Notes under the pieces: model-generated
Told to the model about the DNA's origin: nothing
Databases searched by the model: none
What the model saw: only the letters and a program-made list of their open reading frames with translations
Shown: positions 1 through 11,135 of the stretch, piece after piece
Position numbering within the stretch: position 1 is the first letter of the stretch
How the letters are laid out: the number at the start of each line of letters is the position of its first letter
Translations under genes and position numbers: made by a program
Assembly: GCA_022495005.1 (NCBI GenBank)
Contig: JAGYXB010001402.1
Span: 1 to 64,000, forward strand
DNA: 64,000 nt
Direction of reading: 5' to 3'
Source: Rhyacophila brunnea
Taxonomy: Eukaryota > Arthropoda > Insecta > Trichoptera > Rhyacophilidae

Positions 1-1026
1 AATCTGGTAGAAGATTGTTCTAGAATGGACATCACGTGCGGGCCTTTATTTCGCCTGCAGCCACCCCATAAAGAAATATGCGTAAAGTGAAAGTAGGTAC
101 TGAATCTTGCAAAAAAGGGTAACAACTAAGGGGTAGGTACTTCCAATTTACATTGGATTCATAATGGCAAAAACCATGGCAGTTAAAAATCATAGCACAC
201 AAAACATTTATGTAGGTACTGAGACATTCAACGGTGGTGAAGGTGTTCATTTTGGTTTTATTTGTAGAACCAAGACAGTTTTAATGGGATATACTTACAA
301 CGGTTAGATATGAGCAGTTATATTATTTATATAACGCGAATGTTTCATTTTAAAGAGAAGATAAATTACTATTTAATATATATTTATAAATGTTTTTTTT
401 TATAAATAATAATAAAAAATAATGACGACTATACGTCACGTATAGCTATACTTATTTTCTTTACATTATTATGTTTACCCATCTATGCACAAACGGAAAC
501 GATGAAATTCATGCATAAATGTCAAATCGCATTGTATAAAAAATTGCAGGCAAATCCTTTTCAAGAATGATCATTACGTTTAATGTGAATATACAATTTT
601 ATAAGTCGGTCCTTCGTATAATTTGATATATAATTCAACGCGTCATATGCGGAGCCCTGACTGCGATCTCCGATTTTTAAAAGCCCATTTACTAAAACGT
701 AAGTCGGATCTGTAGTGATCGGTTGTTCTAGGATCTTATAATATTAATTGTCGTCGACTGCGGCCGACGATTCGTGCGGCCGCGGTGTATAAACGTTTTC
801 CGTCCGATAATGAGATAGGTAGTTAAATTAGATTGCAAAAGTATCTCGTTCCTCGTGTCGTCGCGCTTTATGCACCCGTGGCTATCTTCAACGGCAGATT
901 GCGAGAAATGAAATAATCTTCGGATCCAAGTGATTCGGGCGCATTTAAAATAATGGATGACACGCCAAATGATCCATTTTAATCTAATTGACGCAAAAAT
1001 GTCACAAGACTCGGTAATTACCTAGA
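1..1026. other. Intergenic, nothing recognised
   Basis: This is AT-rich sequence with no reading frame that resembles a known family. A GC-richer patch at 750-900 contains gcggccg-type runs but no identifiable gene. It lies outside the palindrome. Confidence 0.5.
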
Positions 1027-1115
1027 TTGACAGACATGACAATTGACAATTGACTAAACTGTAGTCATCTCTCGGCCATAGACAAAACGTCTGCATTGTC
1101 ACTGCGACAACTTTA
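1027..1115 (+). repeat. Block similar to axis spacer
   Basis: The segment with ggccatagacaaaacgtctg resembles the axis spacer segment ggctatagacaaatcgtctg at 37,907. The same core, tttgtctatg on the other strand, also appears upstream of zinc-finger exon 1 copies (for example 59,952). It is probably a remnant of a family upstream region. The match was made by eye only. Confidence 0.45.
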
Positions 1116-1856
1116 CAGACTACAAACTATAGAATGGCCAAAAATGGAACTACGAATAACAATTGGACGTCTTTTTGAAAATTTCATTCGAATGTCAGAT
1201 TTTGTCCAGTTACGAGTCTTGATTGGGTTGTTTTTGACAATGGCTCTCCCATCCCATTCTTCAGATAAGTTTGTAGGTATGAATGCTGATGACGAAAATC
1301 TGAAAAAAACCATTACCTACCTACAACTACATCATAGGTAATATGGTATAATGTATCTACGCAAGTAGAAAATAAATCATACCATTTTATGCGTAGCATA
1401 AATATATATTATACAAGTATATATATCAATAATAGTTCGATACTGCTCCCTTTGTTGCATAGCTAACCATATTTAATGAAAATAATATTCGAAACTCCTT
1501 CAGGTAAATCGTAGGTAATTTACCAATCGTCATTATAAAGGTAATAAATGGCATAGTAAATTGATTATAGTTAAAAAAACATGTCGAATATTAAGTATAT
1601 TACATTGTCTTGCAAGCACATTTCAAAACACCAACAGAATTTTTTGTGCTTTGTCAATAACCAGTAGATTTAAATAAGTACCAAATTTTAAAAATAAATA
1701 TCGTCCGCATCTGTTAGTTGGTGGGTATCATTAATTATATTTTCGGCACGCGCGAATGTTTCCGAAATGCTATTTGAAAAGACTATGCGGCTTAAGTCGT
1801 CTGAATGGGAAAACAAACCTCGAACGATCAGAAAATTACATTTCACTAAAACTAAC
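1116..1856. other. Intergenic, nothing recognised
   Basis: No supported gene is seen. Short reading frames here have no recognisable motif and look like chance. The sequence is AT-rich with short tandem ta runs. Confidence 0.4.
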
Positions 1857-1945
1857 CTCAAATAAGCACATGTCACCGACGACATTCTCTTGTTTTATAT
1901 TACAAATGCCGTCGCCTGAGCTGTTTGGATAATAACAGTGGTCAA
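1857..1945 (-). pseudogene. Zinc-finger family exon-1 relic
   Basis: On the minus strand the 3' end of this block reads ICNIKQENVVGDMCLFE and then a donor, GAG|gttag. That matches the end of family exon 1 (IKQE core followed by E and the donor) seen intact at 60,069-60,221. The 5' part has decayed and no start is visible. It lies in the same orientation as the other minus-strand relics at 3.1-4.0 kb, consistent with an old tandem family. Confidence 0.5.
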
Positions 1946-1984
1946 GTATTTTGAAAGTATCTATAAAAATACATTGATTTTATA

Positions 1985-2700
1985 AATAACAAGCTGGAGT
2001 ACCCGGCTTCGCACAGGGTCGCTTCGTGGATACATTTATCTTAAATATTTTAAAAAATAATAAAAATTAAATATCTTTTTATATTAAAATATCTGTGCAA
2101 TACAATATGGCAATATGAAAATAATTCTAATAAGGGTAAAGGTCAAACAAAAGAACACTGAATTAAAATCGAATCCAAAATATGCAAACGTTATTAATAG
2201 TAAAAATTCATAATTGGATGGAACAATAAACTTTGTATTTTATATAACACTGATTTAGAGACCTTCGCGGGTGTGGGCATAACAACTGACGGAATTTTCG
2301 TTGCAGTCGGATGGATGGCATAGGAACCATACGAATAAAAGAAGATAAAATGAAGGAGAAGAAGAAGGTGGTTATAGTTATTCAGAAACTTCGCGGGTGT
2401 TGGCACAACAACTGACTAAAGTTTCATTGCAATCGGATGAATGGTATAAGAACTATATGAATAAATGAAGATAGAATGAAGAAGAAAACGATGCTTTTTC
2501 TAATTCAGCAACCACGAAAGTTTCATCGCAATCAGGTGAATGGTATAGAAACGCACACGGGACAGACATACATTCATTTTTATATCTAAGATATAGCCTA
2601 TAACCTTTGCGCGAGTGCAAGCAATAAATTGACAAAGTTTTATCGCAATCGGATGAACGGTACAGCAGCGCATAAAATACGAACAAACAAACAAATATTG
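1985..2700 (-). repeat. Interspersed repeat relic with internal tandem units
   Basis: Four diverged copies of a unit around tttcattgcaatcggatgaa lie near 2,296, 2,424, 2,519 and 2,637, about 95-128 bases apart. The block starts with 'acccggcttcgcacagggtcg' and ends with acaaacaaacaaat followed by an AT-rich tail, a form common at 3' ends of insect non-LTR or SINE-like repeats. A related copy is at 58,540-58,790. Short frames within it are not genes. Confidence 0.5.
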
Positions 2701-3159
2701 ATTTTCATATATTAGATATAAAGCATATCAGTATCTTACGACAACTTATGACGACAAAATGAATATAGTGTAATATAACTTTGTTATTTAGAATATAAAA
2801 GAAGAATACATAATATTGCAAATTAAAATATGTATATATATACTATGAGCATTAATAGAGAGGTACATTAAAATATAAAAGAAGAAGAAGAAACATACAT
2901 AACTACTATTAATAAAAGAATATAAGCGTTTTTAAAGTGATATATCTATGATTATGTACGTAATAAAACCATTGTACTCGATTTAAATTGAAGTACCTAA
3001 GTTCGGGACTTTAAACATCGAAATGAAAGTGTTTACTAATAAAATAAGAAATAAGTGCGTTATCCAAGATATGCGAGTATAATTATACATGTAGATAATC
3101 GCATAATAGCACCTACCTATTTAAAATAATAATAAAATATTGTATAAGTAGGTAAGCAC
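2701..3159. other. AT-rich intergenic
   Basis: This is low-complexity AT-rich DNA with agaagaagaag and taataaaa runs. No gene or structured element is recognised. Confidence 0.4.
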
Positions 3160-3291
3160 CTGATTTATTGGCTCGCATTTTGAATATGAGCAACTAGGTT
3201 GCGTATCACTGTCTTCTACAAATTCTTCATTGAAATCAACTCGGAATGAATCAATCTCAGTTTTAATATTAGCAAGGTTGGTTACAGGGCC
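3160..3291 (-). CDS. Zinc-finger family exon 3 paralogue
   Basis: This 132-base phase-0 exon is bounded by acceptor tttccag|GGC and donor CAG|gtgctt on the minus strand. It encodes 44 residues with NIKTEIDSF near the start and a QPSCSYSKCEPINQ end. Inner-gene exon 3 (46,488-46,640) has VKLETNF and QPTCPYSKCIPRHQ at the same places. It holds a psi-K-x-E motif (IKTE) and a paired-cysteine tail. The frame is open, but the partner exon 1 at 3,644-3,790 has a stop and no zinc-finger exon is seen to the left, so the locus is probably a fragment. Confidence 0.7.
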
Positions 3292-3643
3292 CTGGAAAAC
3301 AAGACAGAGGGTATTTTATAATACATGTTTACACCTATTTTAGTATTGTGTTTCTACCTGTGACCTATTATATTGTCTAGCTATTATTAATAAACGTTCA
3401 ACAGCTGTCTTCGGATGAATGAAAGTAGTGAACCAGCGACCTCAGAGACGCAGAACCTGTAGGTAGGTACTTAGTCAAGTAATCGTTATGAAGTGTCAAT
3501 ACAACGATTTGTAATATATTACATGTTCCAGGTAGTTAAATTCAATATGTCACCAAACTGTTTTATTTCCATTAGTAAAAAACCACTTCAACGAAGAAAA
3601 AACACAATCTCACAATGATTAATAAGAGTTTGGAAAACCTAAC

Positions 3644-3790
3644 CTCAATAGTGCTGTTGGCATCCTAAGCATTCTCCTGCTTTATACAAATGTTTGTAAC
3701 CGGATTGTTTGGATGCATTGTTGTAACATCAAAACATTGCTGCGCTTCTGAATCAGCTTCAAAATCATCTAGTTCACGTTTTACATCCAT
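3644..3790 (-). pseudogene. Zinc-finger family exon 1 with in-frame stop
   Basis: On the minus strand an ATG opens MDVKRELDDFEADSEAQQCF and runs 49 codons to the donor GAG|gttagg. The pattern MDVKRE, a D/E-rich stretch, then IKQE matches exon 1 elsewhere in the window. A TAG interrupts the frame shortly after CIKQENA. Exon 3 of the same paralogue follows at 3,160-3,291. It is either a pseudogene or a single-base sequencing difference. The gene would read leftward, as does the outer left copy at 4.8 kb. Confidence 0.7.
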
Positions 3791-3923
3791 TTCACGAATT
3801 TAAATTGAAAATGATATTTAAAAATATCGAAGCGTAGGTAAATTGACAGGCGTGACAAAAGATTGCCTATAAATTATTGCCTAAAAATTAAAACTCTAAA
3901 TAAAGATGTTTAGAAAAACTAAC

Positions 3924-3990
3924 CTCAGATGTATTATTTATAAGCCTCCTCTTGCTTAACACAACCACTACTGACATGTTAATTAATATT
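3924..3990 (-). pseudogene. Short exon-1 tail relic
   Basis: The minus-strand sequence reads VKQEEAYK and then stops, ending at a donor-like CTGAG|gttag. The VKQE core and the splice junction match the end of exon 1. Only about 65 bases are recognisable. Confidence 0.4.
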
Positions 3991-4289
3991 CAATTACCAC
4001 ATTACAATATCATGTAAATTATATCTAATGGCTAGTCGCGGTGTCGGTACTAAATGAGTTTATATACGTCATAATGTTGGCGTCCAGGCTATTTGTATTC
4101 AACGTTAGCACTTCAATACATCTATGCTGCCCTTCAGTGCTAGCGTCGAATTTATATTCATTGTACGTATTTACCTTGATATTGCCAGCGATAAACTTAT
4201 GGTAGAGTTATCTATCAGTGCTGTCATCGTTGCTATTCAAGTAAGTTTGATATAACAAATCTTTGACGGACGGATTTGTACGTGATACT
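3991..4289. other. Palindrome outer flank, left
   Basis: This unique sequence lies outside the left end of the palindrome. I see no gene, and it has no counterpart on the right side, where an element fragment and a zinc-finger exon follow instead. Confidence 0.4.
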
Positions 4290-4339
4290 TGAACTAAGTT
4301 GTTATTTAAACATGACATAGGAAAGCGCTTCAGAGAGTA

Positions 4340-4343
4340 TTAA
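4340..4343. other. Empty TTAA target site
   Basis: The context agtaTTAAgagccatt matches, in reverse complement, both flanks of the 442-bp element at 60,698-61,139 (ggctcTTAA and ctcTTAAtact). This shows the pre-insertion state in the left arm. Confidence 0.85.
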
Positions 4344-4491
4344 GAGCCATTAGTTAAAATTTGTCGCAATTAGGTAGGTATTGCATCTGTAGCATAGTTT
4401 TTCAAAAATATGTGGGTATTACGAATAATTAGAATGTTAAAGTCTTAAATCTTGTAAATTACTCTTTGAATAAAAAAAATGATTTTATTAC

Positions 4492-4966
4492 CTTATTTAA
4501 TTCAAGCGGTTTTACCGTTACTGGCGACTCATTTACAGTAATTATAGCCGGAGTAATTGTTAAATTGTTTCCTTCCACGGCTATTGAAAAATTCCCAATT
4601 CGATTTCCGAAATGACCACATATTTCTTTCGGGAATACACTTTTATCCTGTTTACTTATATCGTTGGCGTCATTTGTTGATTGTCTCTGAGAATTTTTAA
4701 CCTAAGAAAGATCACAATATAATTTATTACACAAATATTATCGATAACAAAAACAAACGCTAATTTGTCAGATAACTATGTTTTTAATAATAAATAACCT
4801 TCGAAAAACTAACCTCGGCAGCGTGGCTGGAATCATCGGCATACTCTTGTTTGATGAAAGTATTTGACTTTGGGTTATTTCCATGTAAAGACATATCGAA
4901 CAAATGTTGCTCATATCCATCAGGTTCAAAGTCAATTGCATGGCGATTTACGTCCATTTTATGCAT
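4492..4966 (-). CDS. Outer left zinc-finger gene, exons 1 and 2
   Basis: Exon 1 (4,814-4,966, 51 codons) starts MHKMDVNRHAIDFEPD and ends at GAG|gttag. Exon 2 (4,492-4,701, 70 codons) begins VKNSQRQSTNDANDISKQ and ends NK|gtaata. Both are phase 0, open, and the same length as their partners at 60,069-60,221 and 60,338-60,547. The N-terminal module is acidic with an IKQE psi-K-x-E motif. Function is unknown apart from its link to a downstream C2H2 exon in the right-hand copy. No zinc-finger exon follows on the left because palindrome homology ends at about 4,290, so this copy probably lacks its DNA-binding part. Confidence 0.75.
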
Positions 4967-5220
4967 TGAAAGCGTTCTCGAAGATTATAGAGTCAATAAA
5001 TCAACTGTGAGCAATCCTGACAGACATGTATTTAGCAAAACTGGCAGCCGTGATAGTAGCGTTGATTGCTTATGCCATAGACAAAAGATTATAATATTAT
5101 TGCCACGTTGGATGTATTAATAATATTATTATAGATAGATGCATTATTTAAAATTCAACTAATTACAAATATAATTATTATGCGTCGACTGTGAGTTAAA
5201 TTACCTAATTATTACCTAAT

Positions 5221-6608
5221 GCTCGCACGTCTGTTTACGTCTTGCCTGCACGAAGAAAACATCCCAGAGTCATGGAAAAATGCCTCCATTATAATTCTCC
5301 ATAAGAAAGGAGACACTGAAGATCTGAAAAACTATCGACCAATAATTAGTCTACTGCCAATTCTGTATAAGGTTTTCACTAAAATACTCTCAAACCGTCT
5401 CGAAACGGTTCTAGATGAGAACCAACCAAGAGAGCAAGCCGGATTCAGAAGAGGCTACAGTACTATGGATCATATACAGGTCGTCAAGGAAATCATAGAG
5501 CGCTACCAGCAATACAAACTGCCATTATATTTTGGTTTTATAGACTATGAAAAGGCGTTTGATTCCATCAAAAAATTCTCAATTATAGACGCCCTTAGCA
5601 ACCAAGGAATTTCCAGACGCTACATAAACATATTGAACAGTATATACAGTGATGCCACAGCATGCGTGAAACTCCACAAACGGTCGTGTAAGATTCCCCA
5701 TTAACAAAGGTGTCCGGCAAGGTGATACCATTTCACCTAAACTATTCACCGCTACTCTTGAGGACTTATTTAGGAAACTTGATTGGGAGGAAAAAGGTGT
5801 TTCAATTAATGGGGAGCACCTCAGTCTCCTGCGCTTTGCAGATGATATTGTTATACTCTCACAAGACCCGAAAGACCTCCAAGGTAGAATGCAAGAACTC
5901 GCGGATGTCAGGCAATCGGTCGGTTTAAAGATAAATGTCTCAAAGACAAAAGTGATGAGGAACTGTTTTTCGGACCCTGTGATTATCTGTATTTCTGGCA
6001 CCCAACTCGAGCAAGTTAGCAGCTACGTCTATCTCGGACAGCAGGTGCCCATAGACGGAAGCATGCACGATGAAATTGCTCGAAGAACAAAGCTGGGATG
6101 GAGTGCTTTCGGATGTCTGAATAGTGTCTTGAAGAGTGACCTACCATTATGTCTTAAGCGTAGGGTGTTCAACCAATGTGTGCTACCCGTGCTCACGTAT
6201 GGCTGCGAGACATAGACTCTCAACACGAGAGATGTCCAAAGGCTAAGAGTCACACAGCGAGGCATGGAGAGGTGCATGTTGGGCATCACTCGAAAGGACC
6301 GTAAGAGAAACGAATGGGTTAGGAAACAGACAGGAGTACGCGATGTAATAGACGTTGCCAAACAGCTGAAATGGAGATGGGCGGGGCACATTGCTCGCCG
6401 AAAGGACGGCCGCTGGACAAATGCCGTCATCCAGTGGTACCCAAGGGGCACGAAACGGCCACAGGGTCGCCCTAAAAGCCGCTGGATTGACGAACTGGTA
6501 AAGTTCGGCGAAAATACGTGGCAGCGAATGACACAGGGCCGAGAGAGTTGGAGAAAGCTTGGGGAGGCCTTCATCCAGCAGTGGATTGACCCCGGCTGAT
6601 GATGATAT
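5221..6608 (+). pseudogene. RTE-clade retrotransposon, 5' deleted
   Basis: This non-LTR reverse transcriptase of the RTE clade would copy its own RNA at a nicked target. Visible blocks are NYRPIISLLPILYK, then AGFRRGYSTMDHI, the finger and palm with DYEKAFDSI, GVRQGDTISPKLF, and the catalytic LLRFADDIVILSQ, followed by the RTE C-terminal region ending AFIQQWIDPG. The 3' end is a tgatgatgat tail, typical of the clade. Frames shift near 5,700 and a stop interrupts CET*TL near 6,215. The 5' edge at 5,221 is a deletion junction: the right arm continues about 540 bases further into the same element. The left copy lacks both right-arm inserts. Confidence 0.9.
5845..5852 (+). other. Empty site of right-arm hAT-type MITE
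   Basis: The octamer atattgtt occurs once here, inside the RTE frame just after the FADD codons. In the right arm the same octamer flanks a 585-bp element on both sides (56,142-56,149 and 56,735-56,742). Confidence 0.85.
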
Positions 6609-6706
6609 TATCATAGTTTATTGTCTATTGTCACAAGAACTTGTTTGACAGATTTGCATAGACGTGTTAGGTGTGACACGATTCTTTTTGAGAATGGACG
6701 CCTTCA

Positions 6707-7000
6707 TTGCGTAAAATGGACGTAAAATGGACGAATGGAGCAGTTGACTTCGAACCTGATGCAGATGAGCAACATTCTTTCGATTTAGCTTTACATGGAG
6801 ATAACCCACAGTCAAATATCAAACAAGAGTATGCTTATGATCCCGGCCACGTCGTTGAGGTTAGTTTACAAAGGTTATTTATTACACAAACATACTTCAT
6901 AAATTAATCGATAATATTTGTGTAAGGAATTATGTTGTAATATTCTCAGAGATAGTCAACGTATGACACAACGATATAAGTAAACAGGTCCGTGGTCTGG
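6707..7000 (+). pseudogene. Inward-facing zinc-finger exon 1-2 pseudogene, left
   Basis: Exon 1 (6,707-6,859) has the family frame MDVKW, then DFEPDADEQHSF, then IKQEY, and the donor GAG|gttag. The upstream ATGCGTAAAATG has become TTGCGTAAAATG, and a local repeat cgtaaaatgga adds codons. A degraded exon 2 follows (6,945-7,000: ctcagagatagtcaa, then tataagtaaacagg) with stops. No exon 3 or fingers follow. It faces the axis, opposite to the intact family members, and pairs with 55,137-55,283. Confidence 0.7.
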
Positions 7001-7585
7001 TTACACTCGCACTCGCGTGGTATTGTTTGTTTGGGTTACCCGGTGCGCGGCGCTTGACGGTACACTGTTTATGGACGATACGTGAGTATGATGAATGATG
7101 ATGATAGGTTATTCTTTTCTCATTTTGAAGTCGTTTTACCAATGATATAGGTACTTACTATAGTTTTTTCTTAAGTAATATTTAATATTTAATAAACCTA
7201 TTACTAAGTAAATGTTTAAACATATCATTAGGCATCACGGTAAAAGTACACTATTTGGAATGGCCCTCAAAAAGCAACTTTGTTTAAAGTAACACTGCTA
7301 TAAACACTAGATAGGATAGAATGACACGTTGGTTTTATAAATACTCAATTCATAAGGAATAAGCATCAATTTCATATAGAAATAATTTATAGTTTCTCCA
7401 AGTGGAGTCATCGAAATGATTGATGTTTGAAGTGCCGTTCCAAATAATGCACTTTTATTGACTATAAATTTCATGTTAATTTAAGTGGGTAGGTAGGTAT
7501 TTAAAACTAACGTTTTAAAAAAATTATTGGTTTTTTTTAATTTTATATTCTATTTGTATCTAAGTACCTAAGTACAAAGTGTATT
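7001..7585. other. Arm intergenic, nothing recognised
   Basis: It is colinear with 54,420-55,000 in the right arm. It is AT-rich and no gene is seen. Confidence 0.5.
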
Positions 7586-7956
7586 TTATAATATTTTATA
7601 TTGCCAAGATAACTCTGCTTGTGAACTGACAAAATATTCCCTAAAATCTTCTCGTACACCTTTTGCATGCAAGGAATAATTATTACTCCCTTGCTGTTCT
7701 AGATGTAACAGGTTATGTGTTGATTCCTCATTTCGCAAACTTCCATTTTGTATTTCACCTGTTTCGATATTCTCTCTATTAAATATACCTTCAGGAGCAT
7801 ACATATTAGCAGAAGATTTCTATGAAAGTAAGAAGTTGTGTAACGAACATGTGGCTAATATTATTATATCAACACGTTCTGGAGCAAGAAGAATTGGTTT
7901 TCTTAGTACCCTAAAAATACTAGACATTACACCAAAACATTTTCGACAACATTTCT
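7586..7956 (-). pseudogene. Harbinger-C transposase, C-terminal part (left)
   Basis: This is the C-terminal piece of a DDE_Tnp_4 (PIF/Harbinger) transposase. The minus-strand frame reads MYAPEGIFNRENIETG and ends ELSWQYKIL, matching the right-arm copy at 54,192-54,410. The upstream ILATCSLHNFL-type segment lies just to the right, and the frame is then cut by the 13.77 kb insertion at 7,957. The rest of the protein resumes at 21,736. The right-arm copy is uninterrupted. Confidence 0.85.
7948..7956 (+). repeat. 9-bp target duplication, left
   Basis: aacatttct immediately precedes AGGTCC. It is identical to 21,727-21,735. Confidence 0.85.
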
Positions 7957-8700
7957 AGGTCCATTTACCTGGAACACCCAATGTTAAAACTCCAACTTTT
8001 TTTGCGTGCATTTGTTTGTGCATCGTTAGTGCACGTTTGTGCACGATTTTTTTTCGTTTGTGCACCTATAATAACCGAAAAATTCCAATTTCAAATTGGG
8101 TGTTCCAGCTAAACGTTGGGTCACCCAATGTTGAAATTTCAACTTTTTCGAGTGCATTCGTTTGTGCATCGTTAGTGCACGTTTGTGCACGCGTTTTTTT
8201 CGTTTGTGCACGCACATTAAGGGGGTTATTCGCATTTCAATTTGGGTGACCCAGCTAAATGCTGGATACTTGTGTCATTAAACATGTGTTTTTCCTTAAA
8301 TTTAAATTGTAAACACTTGTGCGTTGGTAGTGAACGTTAGTGCACGATTTTGTTTTGCTTTTTCACCTATATTCAGCGTGCTATTTAATTTTAAAGTTTG
8401 TATGCAAAACCTGACTGGGTGGGTTTAAAAAAATATTTTGTAGTGAAATATCTTGTTGCATAGCTAGTGCGCAATTCTGTATACTTTTTTATTTTTTTTC
8501 TCATATAGTGCGTGAGTTATTCTATATGAAATATTTAATTAACGTTAAGTAGAACCACCCAACAAACTTTTTTAACTTTTTATTAAGTCATCAATTTGTC
8601 TTTTATTGGCTTACGTTTGTGCACGTGCTTTTTTTGTTTTATAGATTATATCGTGAGAGATATTATTTTTTAAAATTTAGTGACTTGATACTTGAACCAT
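7957..8700 (+). repeat. Subterminal tandem units of foldback element
   Basis: Units of about 140 bases repeat with increasing decay: 7,957-8,113, 8,114-8,262, then weaker ones to about 8,700. The best-preserved core is gtgcacgtttgtgcacg followed by a T-run and cgtttgtgcac, and the units also share acccaatgttgaaa or its variants. The opposite end (21,570-21,726) keeps only the first unit. Repeated subterminal motifs of this type are often transposase binding sites; that role is inferred. Confidence 0.75.
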
Positions 8701-9404
8701 TAAAATTGCCTTAAAATTTTTTTGTTTAGTGTATCCATTAGGTTAATTTATATAAACTTTTAGCACGATTTTTAAAATTTTTATCTCTTATATTAAACTA
8801 GTAATTAGATTTTGAGTGGCCGTCAAGTTTTAAAATCAAACATTTTTTTTCCACATTTTTTAAATGCACACCTTTGAGTAATTTAATTACATGATTTTTC
8901 ATGAAATTTTTATTGTCTTTCCATTTAAATTACGCGAAAAATTCGCATTTTTCCATTTTCACTAAGTACCCCGTCAAAATGTCCTGAACAAAAACGACCG
9001 CATCCGTTTGAAACATCCAGTCAAAAGAGTCTCCTCAAAATAGCCAAAACGGTGTAAGGCTCACTAAATATGTCGGTTTATAATAGACTACTTCAAAATT
9101 GACAATTTGATTACACAAAAGTGTCAAAATTACAAAATCATTCAACTTTCTTAACATTTATCTATTTATTTATGATTTTGAATGGATCAATGTCAGTTTC
9201 ATAAGGAAAAATGGAGTAAATTATATAATTATACTTACCTACTGTTTTTTAAAATGATCTGTAATAAAAATAAATACCGTTAAGTTATTAGAATACAATA
9301 AGGTATGCATACTTTTGAAAAATGCAATAGGTATGTTTTTATGCAACGATATTTTCTTCAAAAGAAATATTGGAATGATATTTATATTTTTTTATATAAA
9401 GGGG
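8701..9404 (+). repeat. Noncoding inner part of foldback terminus
   Basis: It pairs with 20,826-21,560 on the other side. It is AT-rich and has no supported frame. Its inner edge ggggTTAAtttgcagg near 9,401 is the empty site of the Harbinger element at 16,124-20,822. Confidence 0.7.
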
Positions 9405-9469
9405 TTAATTTGCAGGCACTTAACTCTTCCTAATAATATTTGCATCTTCTTTTTCTCTGTTTCTCCAGG

Positions 9470-10520
9470 TGGTGCAACGTATGCTTGTAGTTCTGGTAGG
9501 TGTTATGTTAGGAGAGAAGTGTTAGTCACTTCATATTATGCTATTCAGAATCGATATCAAATAAAGTTTTGTAGGTTCTTTAAAAAGTTATTGCCTCTGA
9601 CGGCTTCGACAATTGTTTCACGCAAATGGTTTTCTTTTGAATGTGTGTGTTTATTAGTTCTTAAACAACGTACCTACTTACATGTATGTTTACATTTATA
9701 TTTAAACTCATCACGATTATGAGTTTTTAAATGCCATATTTTTTTAGGTACTACTTTCAAAATAAAATTCATCACACGCAAATGGTTTTTCTCCTGTTTC
9801 GTTTTATGAGCGTTAAGATAATTTTGTTCCAAGCCTCCGTATAAGTAGTCAATTTATTTAAAAGGTTATTCACCATTCTGTGTCTTTACATATGTTTGAA
9901 GATTACGCCGTCGCGAGCATCCAAATGAACATACATTGCATTTATAAGATATTTCACGAGTATGTTCTATATAATATGTACATATTCATTTCATGTCTTT
10001 TAAGACAACAAAGTCGTACGCATTTATATGAATATACATCGAATTTTAAAGGTTTTTCACCAGAATTTGTCATTTGTTAGTTTTTAAGATGACTTAGTTG
10101 CGAGCATCTATATGAACAAACATTGCATTTATAAGGTTTTTCACCATCCACCAAAAATGGCCGCGCGGCTTAAGCGTTGGCATATTTCGTCAAGTGTCCC
10201 TAGTTCCAATCCTCGGTCCGGTAAGTGTGCATATTATTCGCGAAAATATATATGAACATACATTGCATTTATTAGATTTTTCATCGGAATGTGTCATTTT
10301 GTGTCTTTTAAAACTTTAATTTGCGAGCATCTATATGAACATAAATCGCATTCGTCAGTGTGTGCACCAGTATTGTCATTCCACATGTTTTAAGACTACT
10401 AGGTTTTTTAAATGACATATTTGATTACATTTCAAAGTCATCACTCATTACACGCAACTGGTTTTTCTCCTGAATGTGTAAGTTTATGAGTTCTTAAACA
10501 ACGAATTCGATACGATGCTG
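9470..10520 (-). pseudogene. Decayed C2H2 zinc-finger array, outer left
   Basis: Minus-strand remnants of fingers recur as 'gcaatgtatgttcatatagatgctcgc' (…CNVCSYRCS…) and as linkers such as SGEKPF- and KPY-like segments. Stops and shifts are frequent and no frame is continuous. It pairs with the plus-strand array at 13.6-15.8 kb. These fingers are of the CxxC-x12-HxxxH type with a Y-x-C after the cysteines, like the intact host family (CDQCNYSC). Capture from that family is plausible but not shown. Confidence 0.6.
10157..10220 (+). tRNA. tRNA-like relic (serine/leucine type A box, B box)
   Basis: TGGCCGCGCGGCTTAAGCG resembles a class II tRNA A-box region, and agttccaatcct 30 bases later resembles a B box. 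Arms and anticodon cannot be folded convincingly, so this is a pseudogene or the head of a tRNA-derived SINE, not a working tRNA. Its inverted partner in the other half of the element was split by the TTAA foldback at 13,966. Confidence 0.4.
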
Positions 10521-10869
10521 CCAAAAGTTGGTAAGTTGATAGTTTAGGTATTTTGAGTTTACCACGGATAAGATGTCTATACCTATATACGTACGTTTGC
10601 CATATAAAAATATCAAGTTCATCCGATTTTTAAAACATAGTTTCTTTAGCAGCTATTCATTATGTTAAAAATACGTAACCCTTGATCGTTCAATTAACCA
10701 ACATCAGAAGACTGTAAAGATGTTTACAGTTTTAATTTAGATAAGAATCTAATTAATGAAACGCAGTGGTAAAATCTTTGTAATACTATTATCTAACATT
10801 TTTATTATTTTTCAATAGTTGAGGTAAATAATATAGGACTTCCGAAATAAGTTTGTAAATATTATGGTA
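10521..10869 (+). other. Non-finger sequence inside foldback arm
   Basis: AT-rich sequence between two oppositely oriented finger relics. It is mirrored at 13,280-13,630 and no gene is seen. Confidence 0.4.
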
Positions 10870-11135
10870 AAATGGCATAGAAATTACATTATTTTCAACA
10901 GAAGGTATATGGAAGAATTATCAGAAACATATTCAAATAACATGAACTTATTCAATGAAAGAACTTATGAACTTACACATTCAGGAGAAAAACCATTTGC
11001 GCGTGATGAATGTGATTTCTAATATAATGAAATATGTAATTTAAAAATACCTAGTGAGCTTAAAACATATGAAATGGCAATACTTATAAAAACTTTATAA
11101 ATGCGATGAAAGTTCATATAGATGCTCGGAAATTA

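Noticed and set aside
6029..6614. Long minus-strand frames antisense to the RTE 3' end (also at 26.2-26.9, 48.0-48.7 and 55.4-56.0 kb)
   Set aside because: Antisense shadows of the conserved RTE C-terminus; no independent motifs.
9315..9722. 135-codon plus-strand frame beginning MKNAIGMFLCN
   Set aside because: It spans the foldback terminus and finger relic, is only partly mirrored at 15,816-16,010, and shows no domain; treated as chance.
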